In this document: positions 15,383 to 23,280 of the stretch, piece after piece
How the letters are laid out: the number at the start of each line of letters is the position of its first letter
Numbering within the stretch: position 1 is the first letter of the stretch
Origin: Parageobacillus caldoxylosilyticus NBRC 107762
GTDB lineage: Bacteria; Bacillota; Bacilli; Bacillales; Anoxybacillaceae
DNA length: 36,390 nt
Direction of reading: 5' to 3'
NCBI RefSeq assembly: GCF_000632715.1
Contig: NZ_BAWO01000060.1
Coordinates: forward strand, 1-36,390
Program-made: the position numbers and the translations under genes
The notes under the pieces: model-generated
Seen by the model: only the letters and a program-made list of their open reading frames with translations
Database searches by the model: none
Told to the model about the DNA's origin: nothing

Positions 15383-16285
15383 TTACATGTTGGTCTCTTT
15401 CTGTTTTTGTTTTAACCGCTCTTCAAGAACACGAATCATGAATAAAAAGTGTTCAGCTTCGCGAAGAACGTGGTCAGCTAGTAAAGGATTAATAATGTTT
15501 CGAATCTGGGAACTTTTAATTAGCTCAAGCCCCGCTTTCTTGAAGTTTCTTAATTCTTCCGTTGCACTTTCACTATCCTTATTCATCTTTCCGATGATCG
15601 GATAGGTCGGTTTCTTATGATAAAGCATGGATTCCACGTCTCTAGCTTGGTTTAACAGGGTTTCAAAATCGTCGCCAAATTTTCGTGCAGTAGCCACCAA
15701 ATTTCTCTCAGATGGGTCTAGTAATGAAGCGATAAAACGGGAATGCTCCATCATAATGCGTAGCCAAAAAACATTCTCATGGATAATGGCGTCTTGAATA
15801 GGCTCTAATATGCCATTGTTAAATTTTTGCAGGCTATTCATAAAATACTCTGCTTCACGAGCAATATGGTCAACAAGGAGAGGAAAATTAAAACCCTGAA
15901 CTTTTTCATTTATAATCAGAATAAGAAGATTTCTCTTGAAATTTCTAAATCCATACACCAACTGGATACTGTCTTCATTCAGTTTTCTAACTGCTTCCAC
16001 TGATTCCGGGGTTTGATACGCCCTTTTTTCTTGTTGTTCAAAATAGTGGAAGAAACGGTCTGTTTGTTGAATTAAATCTTTATTATTTCGACTCATACCT
16101 TCCCCAAGAAACAATGCATGCTCCTTCATAATACGAAGCCAAAATTTATTTTCAGTAAGGGAGCGCTCAATAAACATTTTTTCTGAAAGAGGCTCTGGTG
16201 GGGCTGCAAATTGTTCTGGTGGCAAAATCATCGCTTTTGTTCTGTCTTCAGCAAAATGCCCCGGCATATTAGGTTTACTCCACAT
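15383..16285 (-). CDS. DUF2935 protein, duplicated ferritin-like helical bundle
   Basis: A 300-residue protein built from two copies of one unit. The first carries ENKFWLRIMKEHALFLGEG and PLLVDHIAREAEYFMNSL; the second carries ENVFWLRIMMEHSRFIASLL and PLLADHVLREAEHFLFMI. The Glu/His of ExxFWLRIMxEH and the DH...REAE motifs are the likely metal ligands of a ferritin-like four-helix fold. The family is common in Bacillus and Clostridium; function is not established. ATG at 16283-16285 follows GAGAGGTGA. The gene stands alone on the minus strand between ydbT and an insertion-sequence region. Confidence 0.85.
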   Translation of the reverse strand: MWSKPNMPGHFAEDRTKAMILPPEQFAAPPEPLSEKMFIERSLTENKFWLRIMKEHALFLGEGMSRNNKDLIQQTDRFFHYFEQQEKRAYQTPESVEAVRKLNEDSIQLVYGFRNFKRNLLILIINEKVQGFNFPLLVDHIAREAEYFMNSLQKFNNGILEPIQDAIIHENVFWLRIMMEHSRFIASLLDPSERNLVATARKFGDDFETLLNQARDVESMLYHKKPTYPIIGKMNKDSESATEELRNFKKAGLELIKSSQIRNIINPLLADHVLREAEHFLFMIRVLEERLKQKQKETNM

Positions 16286-16299
16286 ATGGTTTCACCTCT

Positions 16300-16592
16300 C
16301 CGATAGGCTAATGTATGATATGCGGATGCTTAGCTAAATATGATTTTTTTTGCCACAAAGAGAGCACAAGTTGTATTGTATGATCCTAATGAACATGGTG
16401 TATGGGAATTAAGTTGCCGCTATGAAAAACATAGCTCCGTTCCACGCTTTTCCCAGTAATTTGCCACTAGGGCTGTTTGGTCCTTAACAATGTGATGGCA
16501 AGAGTTTCGCGTATCTTTCTCGTTTTTGCATCGGAGTGATGCCTGAATCCCCCTGGAACGGCGCCCCTTGAACCCAAAAACCTCGACGCATT
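16300..16592 (-). other. Gene-free stretch with possible transposon debris
   Basis: No intact gene was seen here. A minus-strand open frame (16420-16614) reads FGFKGRRSRGIQASLRCKNE and onward, ending beside the tnpA hairpin. It may be debris of a TnpB-type gene, but the match is too weak to assert. Confidence 0.25.
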
Positions 16593-17100
16593 CCTCTTCT
16601 ATAATGCGAAGCATTTAGGAGGGGGGAGTCAAGGAGTGTTTATCTTGCTCTTCTATATATTTTTTAATTACTTCTAGTGGAGTCCCCCCTGTCGAGAAAA
16701 TCATATAACTGTTGCTCCAAAAATATGGTTTCCAATAATACTTTGACAACTCATTCTGAAATTCTTTGCGAATATATCGAGATGAAACAGTTTTAAAATT
16801 GTTAATCAATTTAGAAAGCTGGACTTGTGGAGGTGCTTTAAACAATAAATGTATGTGATCTTCTTCTCCATTCATTTCGATTAGCTTGCATTTAAAACGG
16901 GAAAAGATATCTTCGGCGATTTCTTTCAAGCGGTGATGCATCTCTTTCGATATGCATTTTTTTCTATACTTTGTAACAACAACTAAATGATAATATAAAC
17001 TGTAAAATGAGTGTCTATTCCTTTCAAATTCATGCATTTTTTTGAATGATACTCCTTTACAACTAAATGATTTATATATTACAATGATGGTGTTGTAAAA
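16590..17100 (-). mobile_element. IS200/IS605-type insertion sequence
   Basis: A compact element consisting of tnpA (16615-17037) and a hairpin just after its stop (AATGC-GAA-GCATT, about 16601-16613), typical of the DNA hairpins TnpA recognises. The left boundary is probably near 17056-17099, where the inverted repeat TTTACAAC/GTTGTAAA lies. A closely similar hairpin (AATGC-CTA-GCATT with the same flanks) sits at about 18251-18264, suggesting a second end. No tnpB was recognised inside. Exact ends cannot be fixed without comparison with an empty site. Confidence 0.65.
16615..17037 (-). CDS. tnpA: IS200/IS605 family transposase TnpA (Y1 HUH transposase)
   Basis: A 140-residue single-strand transposase that appears intact. 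It has the N-terminal NRHSFYSLYYHLVVVTKYRK, the HUH metal motif as His61-Ile-His63 (EEDHIHLLF), and the catalytic tyrosine Tyr127 in VIKKYIEEQ. The length matches the family (about 130-155). The enzyme excises and inserts single-stranded DNA next to short target sequences using subterminal hairpins. The AAAGGAG site is about 14 bases from the ATG, a long spacing often seen in poorly expressed transposases. The hairpin at the right end begins at the stop codon. Confidence 0.92.
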   Translation of the reverse strand: MHEFERNRHSFYSLYYHLVVVTKYRKKCISKEMHHRLKEIAEDIFSRFKCKLIEMNGEEDHIHLLFKAPPQVQLSKLINNFKTVSSRYIRKEFQNELSKYYWKPYFWSNSYMIFSTGGTPLEVIKKYIEEQDKHSLTPPS

Positions 17101-17870
17101 CTAGAGAAAAACTCGAAGCTACGCATAAGGATGCAGCATAATACATATAGTAAACATCAATGAAATCCACACCATCGTGGCTGCTCCAATCCGTCACACT
17201 TTCACTCATTAAACATCCATTCCGTCTTGCGACGAAGTTCAAACAACCATTGGTCAACCCCGTTTTCAAAAAGACACAAAAAGGCAGGAAAGGCCTCTTC
17301 GTAGGCATCTTTCCGTTCCTTGCTATTGCAGTGGTTGATGAGGAAATCCATATGATTCCTGATTGCTCTGTTGTTTGACGAATCTTTTCGCTGTCATACG
17401 CGGCATTGCCTAATACAAAATTTGATGTCCCATTGCTGCAAAGAAGGAAGCAGTTTTGGCGCTGCCGCATCATTCCGATTCGCGGTTGGATTCCCTTGGT
17501 AAGTGAGTATGCAGAGATGGAGCTTATATATCCTTTCAACAAAGTGGTAGCAGGTGAATACTCCCCCCGCTTTGCCTGTGAATCGTAAAGCTGCTCCGAG
17601 GGCAGTACTGTCGATCAGCGCAATTTGGGGATACCGTGTTTTTAAATCTTTTCACAGCTGTGCATGAAAGGCAGGAAATCCCTGTTCCCGGGACCATTTT
17701 GCTGCGTGGGAAAACAAAAAAGATGAAAGGGCTTCACCAAGCCAGCAGGTCCGATGAAAACAGTGAAAACGCTGCAGGTGCGCACGAATTTCCGCAAAGA
17801 TCGATAGCAAAATAGGTTTTCAAAAAGAAACATTTCAGTGCCGATTTTTGGTCACATACGGTGTTTCTGG
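17072..17870 (-). pseudogene. Degenerate DDE transposase (IS4/IS5-like)
   Basis: Reading the minus strand from about 17870, several frames piece together a DDE_Tnp_1-type transposase. The pieces are IFAEIRAHLQRFHCFHRTCW, then REQGFPAFHAQL, a stop, LKTRYPQIALIDSTALGAAL (first Asp), then GNAAYDSEKIRQTTEQSG (second Asp). A tail GVDFIDVYYMYYAASLCVAS follows; the expected ERCFNELK region with the catalytic Glu is scrambled. Stops and frameshifts show it is dead. The IS200-type element abuts its 3' end. Family assignment beyond IS4/IS5-like is unsure. Confidence 0.65.
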
Positions 17871-17924
17871 TAACGATAGAGAGTTGATATATTGAAATAA
17901 GAATTCTAAAAGTGATCCGATTTC

Positions 17925-17971
17925 ATATGATCATGCATGTTCACCGTTCCAATTGGAAATCATGATCATAT
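17925..17971. repeat. Nested palindromes upstream of the dead transposase
   Basis: A perfect 11-bp inverted repeat ATATGATCATG/CATGATCATAT with a 25-nt interior that itself contains the perfect 12-bp palindrome TTCCAATTGGAA (17947-17958). It may be a transposon end or a regulatory dyad. No gene explains it. Confidence 0.6.
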
Positions 17972-18235
17972 CCATCCCTTGGGTTTGGTTACAATGTATG
18001 AATGTTCTACAATCATAACATAAAACATACTCGTGAGAAAGAGGTTTGTTATCTAGAAAAAGTTGTCAGAGAAAAAACCAAGGCGATTAAAAACAAAATT
18101 ATCTCTTGCGGACTTAAAACATTCGAGCCTACGATAGCCAACTTTTGGGAGGTTTTGGCATCTATTTCAGATTTGATTCAAAAAGTTTGATCATCTTAAA
18201 CATTTAAACACCAGACAAGTTGTCCAAACCGCCAA

Positions 18236-18275
18236 AGGATGTTCCGTCTATAATGCCTAGCATTTAGGCGGGGAG
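18236..18275. repeat. Solitary IS605-type end hairpin
   Basis: The sequence TCTATAATGCCTAGCATTTAGGCGGGGAGG closely matches the hairpin region at the end of the tnpA element (about 16596-16626: TCTATAATGCGAAGCATTTAGGAGGGG). No transposase gene is attached, so it is likely a leftover end of a second, related element. Positions are approximate to a few bases. Confidence 0.55.
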
Positions 18276-18440
18276 GTTCGCCTAATGATGCAGTATATGG
18301 TTGATTTTTATGGTGCGTTTGCAAGATGGAAAATCCAATTTTTGGACGCTTCCTCACGGGGGGAGTGAAAAAGGACGAAATCCGTTCGTTTCGTTTGCAA
18401 AAATTCTTCTGAATATCATGATTCACTTGGGGGAAGTAAA

Positions 18441-18494
18441 AAAGAAGAAGGTCATTTGATCTTCCTTCCGAAGGTCATCTGATCCTTCTTCTTT
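18441..18494 (-). terminator. Terminator of kinB
   Basis: Stem AAAGAAGAAGG/CCTTCTTCTTT with a long, partly paired loop, about 80 bp downstream of the minus-strand kinB gene, ending in T-rich sequence. Confidence 0.6.
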
Positions 18495-18575
18495 ATAGAT
18501 AAATGCAAAGGATATCGTTGTTTTGTAGTTTTTGAGATACCTTTAAATGAAAGGCTTGCTGCTTCATGATTTGTC

Positions 18576-19883
18576 TCATGAAGCGGCAAAGATATCATGT
18601 TTTTGCTCCACAGAAGGGGTATGCAGAGACTGCGTGAGTGGAAGATATAATGATACTTGTGTTCCCTTGTTGACTTCGCTTGCAATTTGGATCGTTCCAC
18701 CCATCGATTCGATAATTCGATAGACGACCATCATTCCAAGTCCGGTACCTCTTCTTCCTTTTGTTGTAAAATATGGTTCTCCAAGGCGTTCGATTTGTTC
18801 TTTTGTCATTCCGACCCCTGTATCCGAGATGCGGATAAGCACTTGATCTTTTTCGATAGAAATGTAAACTTCGAGTGTGCCGCCATTTGGCATTGCTTCA
18901 ATAGCATTCTTGATAATATTGAGCAAGCATTGCTGAAGCTTTTGGCGTTCCCCTTTGACGTTACAAGGAATGAGCGACGTTTGGACTTCAACACTATTCA
19001 TGTTTGCCAGCGGACGCACAATATCGATGACGCGTTCAACTTCTGTTTTCACATTTAGATTTTCTACGCTTTCCGGAGCAGGTTTGGCAAATGTAAGATA
19101 ATCCGTGATAATCGCTTGAGCGCGATCTAATTCTTCGATGGCAATGCGAATGTATTGTTTCCGCTTTTCTTGCGATAAATGGCTTTGCTCCAGCAATTGT
19201 ATAAACCCTCGCGCGGTCGTTAGGGGATTGCGCACTTCATGGGAAATGGAAGCAGCTAAGTGGCTGACCACTTCCATTTTTTCCGCGCGGATAATCCGTT
19301 TTCTTAATACGCTGTTTTTATATAAAATTTCCTTAAGATAGCATGTGAAAATCATACTGATTGGCTGAATAGGCAGGTAGAGCCAAAACGCTGAAGAAGC
19401 CGGCAATGTGTGATGAAAGGATTGGATCCAAACGACCATGAGCATCTCGGAAACAGCGGATAATAGAAAAGCAAGCAAAATGCGCTGTTTGGAAGACAAG
19501 GCCAAAAATTTTTTCGATAAGGCTATGCCGGCGATCATAATGGCGACCGATGTAATAGCGGTCAGCATGAATTCTTTTCCGCCAAAAAAAGAGCGGTAGC
19601 CAATCGTCACCATACAAAGAAAAAGGCTGGCGATCGGCCCTTTATACAAACTGCCCAACCAAAGAGGCACTTGATGTAAATCGTAAATGTATTCTGTATC
19701 GATGTTGGAATTGATAGGAAATGTCATGCAAAGAATGATGATAATGGCGGAAGCGAGTGTTAAAATGTACTTCCTTATTTTTTCAGGTGCGTTTCTTTCC
19801 TCAAGCCATAATGCAAGAATGAAAACCGGGATCAGAATAAAAAATAAATTTAATAGGACGTTTTTTACAATGTCGAGGAACAT
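18576..19883 (-). CDS. kinB: Sporulation-type sensor histidine kinase KinB
   Basis: A 435-residue membrane kinase. About six N-terminal helices (residues 1-185) form a 5TM/LYT-type sensor without a large outside domain, as in KinB. The HisKA domain holds the phosphorylated His215 in SISHEVRNPLTTARGFIQLL. The HATPase domain has the N box (QCLLNIIKNAIEAM), G1 (ISDTGVGM), F box (GEPYFTTK) and G2 (GRRGTGLGMMVV). KinB feeds phosphate into the Spo0F-Spo0B-Spo0A relay at the start of sporulation. No response regulator is adjacent, as expected of a phosphorelay orphan kinase. ATG at 19881-19883 follows AAGGAAGGTG. A similar kinase fragment survives at 21512-21583. Confidence 0.88.
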   Translation of the reverse strand: MFLDIVKNVLLNLFFILIPVFILALWLEERNAPEKIRKYILTLASAIIIILCMTFPINSNIDTEYIYDLHQVPLWLGSLYKGPIASLFLCMVTIGYRSFFGGKEFMLTAITSVAIMIAGIALSKKFLALSSKQRILLAFLLSAVSEMLMVVWIQSFHHTLPASSAFWLYLPIQPISMIFTCYLKEILYKNSVLRKRIIRAEKMEVVSHLAASISHEVRNPLTTARGFIQLLEQSHLSQEKRKQYIRIAIEELDRAQAIITDYLTFAKPAPESVENLNVKTEVERVIDIVRPLANMNSVEVQTSLIPCNVKGERQKLQQCLLNIIKNAIEAMPNGGTLEVYISIEKDQVLIRISDTGVGMTKEQIERLGEPYFTTKGRRGTGLGMMVVYRIIESMGGTIQIASEVNKGTQVSLYLPLTQSLHTPSVEQKHDIFAAS

Positions 19884-20209
19884 ATTTACACCTTCCTTTA
19901 CATGACAAATTTTTTTAATGAATTCAACTTTAATAAAAAGGAATGTCAGATGTTAAGTATGAATGATTGGTTTTTTTGGCATAAACATTTGTTTTTTGAC
20001 ATAATTCTTCTTAAATAAAAAGTTGAAATTATGATAATTATTCAAAATTAAAAAACTATACATTCAGTAAATAGCGGTTAAATTCATATTAACGTAGCTG
20101 TTCTAATACCGATACTTGCTCGGTTAAAATGAAAAACGCTGTTGTCACCGTGCCGATCGTCACCGCCCGAAAACCGATCCAGCCCCAAAAGCAGACGTGG
20201 TCCGAAAAC

Positions 20210-20360
20210 TTATAAGCGATGCAAGAATAAGAAATAAACGGTAATCCATGAGAAAATGATGAGAAATCCGAGTAAGAACATGGAAGCAAGTGTGCCTTTT
20301 AACGGTGTCTCTTGCTTTTTTAGTGCTTGTTTTTGTTTGTTACAATTCCGATTTTGCCAT
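20210..20360 (-). pseudogene. Cytochrome c oxidase subunit 2A-like gene, broken
   Basis: An ATG at 20358-20360 behind a strong GGGAGGAGG site reads MAKSEL, then TAA, then QTKTSTKKARDTVK in the same frame. With one extra A removed it continues GTLASMFLLGFLIIFSWITV and YFLFLHRL to a stop at 20210. A short basic start followed by one helix with KGxLA...W..VYFLF is the pattern of subunit IIa of ba3/b(o/a)3-type oxidases. One nonsense codon and one frameshift make it a pseudogene unless the assembly is wrong. The large oxidase subunits are not in this window. DNA just downstream on the minus strand (20090-20209) may be coding debris of the next gene. Confidence 0.6.
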
Positions 20361-20626
20361 TTTCTATGCCTCCTCCCAACAAACCCCATCCCACTTTATC
20401 ATACAAAATTCTGCGGAAAATGGTAGGTACATTTTACCAGTTCACAAATTATTCATTTTTTACTTCGTCACCATAGTAACAATGATTTTTCTCATATTAT
20501 CAATGTGAAATGTTGTGAACGCCATCTTTGCAGCTGGGCAACGGAAGCAATCAGATCCATCCTGCAACAGGCAGCGGCCTTAGCTTGCCCGCAGCCGCTG
20601 GCAGCAGATACTTGCGATTCCTTATA
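20361..20626. other. Gene-free stretch with GC-rich debris
   Basis: No gene is supported. A GC-richer piece (about 20515-20625) can be read as GNGSNQIHPATGSGLSLPAA and looks like coding remnant, but it has no start and no recognised family. The flanks are AT-rich. Confidence 0.3.
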
Positions 20627-20664
20627 AGAAAAAGGCTGTTGATTTTTATCAACAGTCTTTTTCT
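20627..20664 (+). terminator. Orphan terminator
   Basis: A strong stem AGAAAAAGGCTGTTGAT/ATCAACAGTCTTTTTCT (one G-T pair) with a TTTT loop and T-rich tail. No intact plus-strand gene precedes it, which supports loss of a gene to its left. Confidence 0.8.
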
Positions 20665-20798
20665 ATATGATTAAGAAGTCTAAGAATCATGATAGCCGCA
20701 CTGATCCATGTTCATAATCCGTGATGCAGTAGAGATTTGAAATGTGATAAAATTTTGCTTATCAAACTTTAAGAATAATAACAAGGAGAAAATAGGGG

Positions 20799-21395
20799 TT
20801 GTTGTTACTAAAAAGCATCATTTTAGGTTTTTCCGTATCTGCTCCAGTGGGACCAATAGGATTGTTATGTATTCAAAGAACCCTCACGAAAGGTCAAATG
20901 GCAGGATTTTTTACCGGTTTAGGAGCCTCAACGGCCAATATGATCTACGCTAGCTTTGCAGCTTTTGGTTTTTCTGTTGTTTCTTCTTTCTTATTGGAAC
21001 AGCAATTCATTTTAAGAATCATAGGAGGAGTATTTCTTCTTTATTTAGGAGTAAAAATCTTTCTGGCAAAACCTGCTGAAAGAGCAGCTTCTTTGGAAGG
21101 AAATGGATTAATTAGGGTGTATTTGTCTACTCTTTTTCTCATGATTACGAATCCAACTACCATCTTAAATTTTGTGGCTATGTTTGCTGGATTAGGTTTT
21201 GATAAAACAGCTAGTTCGCCTTCAACTGCATTTATATTTGTCTCTGGTGTGTTTCTAGGAGCGATTTTCTGGTGGTTCCTTTTAAGTTTCAGTGTAAGTA
21301 TTTTTAAAAATAAGATCACACCTTATTTAAAATCAGTAAACAAAATCGCTGGAATGTTGATTATTTCTCTCGGGTGTCTTGCTTTCTTGAGATAA
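20799..21395 (+). CDS. LysE family exporter
   Basis: A 198-residue membrane protein with six helices, matching the LysE/RhtB family of amino-acid and small-metabolite exporters. It has the N-terminal signature SAPVGPIGLLCIQRTLTKGQ, then GFFTGLGASTANMIYASFAA, and the helix-breaking TNPTTILNFVAMFAGLG. The start is a TTG at 20799, 10 bases after AAGGAG; the next codon is also TTG and could serve. It is a single gene closed by a palindromic terminator. Substrate not predictable. Confidence 0.88.
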   Translation: MLLLKSIILGFSVSAPVGPIGLLCIQRTLTKGQMAGFFTGLGASTANMIYASFAAFGFSVVSSFLLEQQFILRIIGGVFLLYLGVKIFLAKPAERAASLEGNGLIRVYLSTLFLMITNPTTILNFVAMFAGLGFDKTASSPSTAFIFVSGVFLGAIFWWFLLSFSVSIFKNKITPYLKSVNKIAGMLIISLGCLAFLR

Positions 21396-21454
21396 GAACA
21401 TGAAGACATTTGAACAAAATACCAACTTTGATGAGCTAGTAAATATGACTGAAG

Positions 21455-21476
21455 GAGCTGCCGCGGCAGCTCTTTT
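21455..21476 (+). terminator. Terminator after the LysE-type gene
   Basis: An 18-bp perfect palindrome GAGCTGCCGCGGCAGCTC followed by TTTT, 60 bp after the stop. Confidence 0.75.
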
Positions 21477-21511
21477 ACTTTTCAAGGAATTTTGTACATG
21501 TTTGTTTCTGC

Positions 21512-21583
21512 TCTTTTGTCATCCCGCCCCCTGTATCCGAGATAGGAATAAGCACTTAAGCTTTTTCGATAAAATGTAAACTT
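21512..21583 (-). pseudogene. Fragment of a second KinB-like histidine kinase
   Basis: This 72-bp stretch matches 18799-18871 inside kinB (the HATPase G1 region) in the same orientation, with about 7 mismatches and one gap over 73 bp by eye. The protein-level match covers the ISDTGVGMTK region. The gap breaks the frame. It is a leftover of a duplicated or related sensor kinase. Confidence 0.65.
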
Positions 21584-21589
21584 TCTTTC

Positions 21590-21682
21590 ACCGAAGTCCC
21601 TTTAGTCCAAAAGAGCTTGAAGGATTGCTACGGTTGATCCCGTCCATGATGGATATTTCCTTCATCAGGAATTTTATTTAAA
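21590..21682 (+). pseudogene. Possible C-terminal coding remnant upstream of the ferritin-like gene
   Basis: One frame reads FHRSPFSPKELEGLLRLIPS then MMDISFIRNFI and a TAA (about 21679-21681), with coding-like composition but no start. It could be the tail of a small lost gene. Family not recognised. Confidence 0.25.
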
Positions 21683-21761
21683 GGGAGGGATCGTAAAACA
21701 TGCACCTAATGTTATATTCATCATAATATGAAGTTGAATAAATATTGGGGGAGGGTCTATA

Positions 21762-22226
21762 ATGTATCCATATCTTTACAACTTTGCTGACCCTAACAGG
21801 CAATCAAGCATACAATCAGACAAATTAATACGTGACATTGAAAAGGCAATAAATGGACAGTATAGCGCCATTCAATGTTATGCCAAATTAGCAAAAATGG
21901 CTCCTACGGATAGGGAAAGGGTTCAAATTCTTGAAATTCGTAACGATGAAATAAAACACTATCAACGATTTACACAAATATATGTAAATCTGACAGGTAT
22001 GCAGCCTGACGTAAAAGTTACTGAGGAATGTCCTAATACCTACGTGGAAGGATTAGAATATGCTTTGAAAGATGAACAAAAAACTGTTGATTTTTATCTA
22101 GATATTGCTGATGAGACGAATAATCCATATATCAAAGAAGTTTTTCGTCGTGCAGCAGCAGATGAGCAAAACCATGCAGTCTGGTTCCTATACTATTTTA
22201 TAAAGAATAAAAGAGCTGAGTTGTAA
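21762..22226 (+). CDS. Ferritin-like domain protein (rubrerythrin-like)
   Basis: A 154-residue helical protein with the paired Glu/His pattern of diiron ferritin-like proteins: EKAINGQYSAIQCYAKLAKM, EIRNDEIKHYQRF (ExxH), GLEYALKDEQKTVDFYLDIA, and AAADEQNHAVWF (ExxH). It lacks the C-terminal rubredoxin domain of true rubrerythrins. Such proteins may handle peroxide or iron; some Bacillus homologues are spore-associated. The ATG follows a strong GGGGGAGGG site. The gene stands alone, with a terminator overlapping its stop. Confidence 0.82.
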   Translation: MYPYLYNFADPNRQSSIQSDKLIRDIEKAINGQYSAIQCYAKLAKMAPTDRERVQILEIRNDEIKHYQRFTQIYVNLTGMQPDVKVTEECPNTYVEGLEYALKDEQKTVDFYLDIADETNNPYIKEVFRRAAADEQNHAVWFLYYFIKNKRAEL

Positions 22227-22242
22227 CGAATTCAGCTCTTTT
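22209..22242 (+). terminator. Terminator overlapping the ferritin-like gene end
   Basis: Stem AAAAGAGCTGA/TCAGCTCTTTT, beginning inside the last codons of the gene and ending in T4ATTT. Confidence 0.82.
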
Positions 22243-22486
22243 ATTTATGATGAAAGTTTGGGTTTAGCAACTTTGCCCAAACAGGACATTTCGCTTTTTT
22301 ATTACTATTGAAGACGATAATGAAGAATCATGGTGATCGATTCAAAAGATTCAAAATTCAAAAGGGAAGGGAGACTCAAAATCACCATTAACAAATTCAT
22401 GCTTTTAACGATGTTATATCTATATCAACAATGTTTCATTTTTGCAGAAGAAAATTACCGATTACGGATCACAAAAACACGGATGA

Positions 22487-23071
22487 TCAGATGGTTGCCC
22501 GACCAATGCGGTTAGCTTCAGGTACTTCAATCAAACGACCGCTTTTCACGTCGTAAATAAAACCGTAGATCGTAATGTAGCCCGGAACAAGAGGGTGAGA
22601 ACGAATCCGTTCAACATCGTCAATAACACTCTGTTCAAGATTGCTGATCGTCAAAAATTCCATGTATTCCCCCGCTCTGGAACCGGGTCCTCTTCCTGTA
22701 TCACGCCAATTTTTCCCATCAAACTCAGCTGGTTCCAAACTGTTAGCGAGCAAATTGCGAATAATGTCATTGGTAAACGTCTCCATACCGCAATCGGTAT
22801 GATGAATCACGAACCATTCCCGTGTTCCCAACAGCTTGTACGAGATTACAAGGGAACGAATCGCATCGTCGCTTGCCCGGCCTCCTGCATTTCGGATCAC
22901 GTGAGCATCGCCTTCCGTAAGTCCGGCAAACTTGGCTGGGTCGAGGCGCGCATCCATGCAGGTCAGAATCGCAAATCGGCGCTTCGGCGGCATCGCCAGA
23001 TTTGCTTTGTCCCCAAAATTAGCAGCATATTTTTTATTCGCGGCCAACACTTCGTTTAAAATATTGCTCAT
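22487..23071 (-). CDS. Beta-class carbonic anhydrase
   Basis: A 194-residue zinc enzyme that interconverts CO2 and bicarbonate. Zinc ligands are readable as Cys38, His91 and Cys94 (CMDARLD and HHTDCGM), with the Asp40-Arg42 dyad in CMDARL and the [15 protein letters not shown] active-site segment. The length is typical of the short type found in Bacillus and Mycobacterium. The ATG (23069-23071) follows an AAAGAGGGACGG site. It is divergent from the NAD(P)H oxidoreductase gene, with about 210 bp between them. Supplying bicarbonate to carboxylases would be its usual role. Confidence 0.92.
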   Translation of the reverse strand: MSNILNEVLAANKKYAANFGDKANLAMPPKRRFAILTCMDARLDPAKFAGLTEGDAHVIRNAGGRASDDAIRSLVISYKLLGTREWFVIHHTDCGMETFTNDIIRNLLANSLEPAEFDGKNWRDTGRGPGSRAGEYMEFLTISNLEQSVIDDVERIRSHPLVPGYITIYGFIYDVKSGRLIEVPEANRIGRATI

Positions 23072-23280
23072 TTTCCGTCCCTCTTTCTTAAATTAAATTA
23101 TATAAATCATATCTATTTACTATGATTATAATGTGCCATTATCCTGCCGTCAATGAATTCTTACACGTTCAACGGGTATAATAACTGGAGTAAGAAGCCT
23201 ATCATTTGATAGTTAAATGAAGATAATGGTAATTTAAAGATAGTTCATCCAAAAATGATTTATATTTAGGAGCTGGTTCT

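Noticed and set aside
18002-18190. 62-residue plus-strand frame in the IS region
   Set aside because: No ribosome site, no recognised family, and located among transposon debris.
19995-20003. Spo0A-box-like TTTGACATA upstream of kinB
   Set aside because: One mismatch to the box in very AT-rich DNA and no second box or placed promoter; not enough.
22330-22515. 61-residue frame between the ferritin-like and carbonic anhydrase genes
   Set aside because: No ribosome site, overlaps the carbonic anhydrase gene end, and the composition does not look coding.
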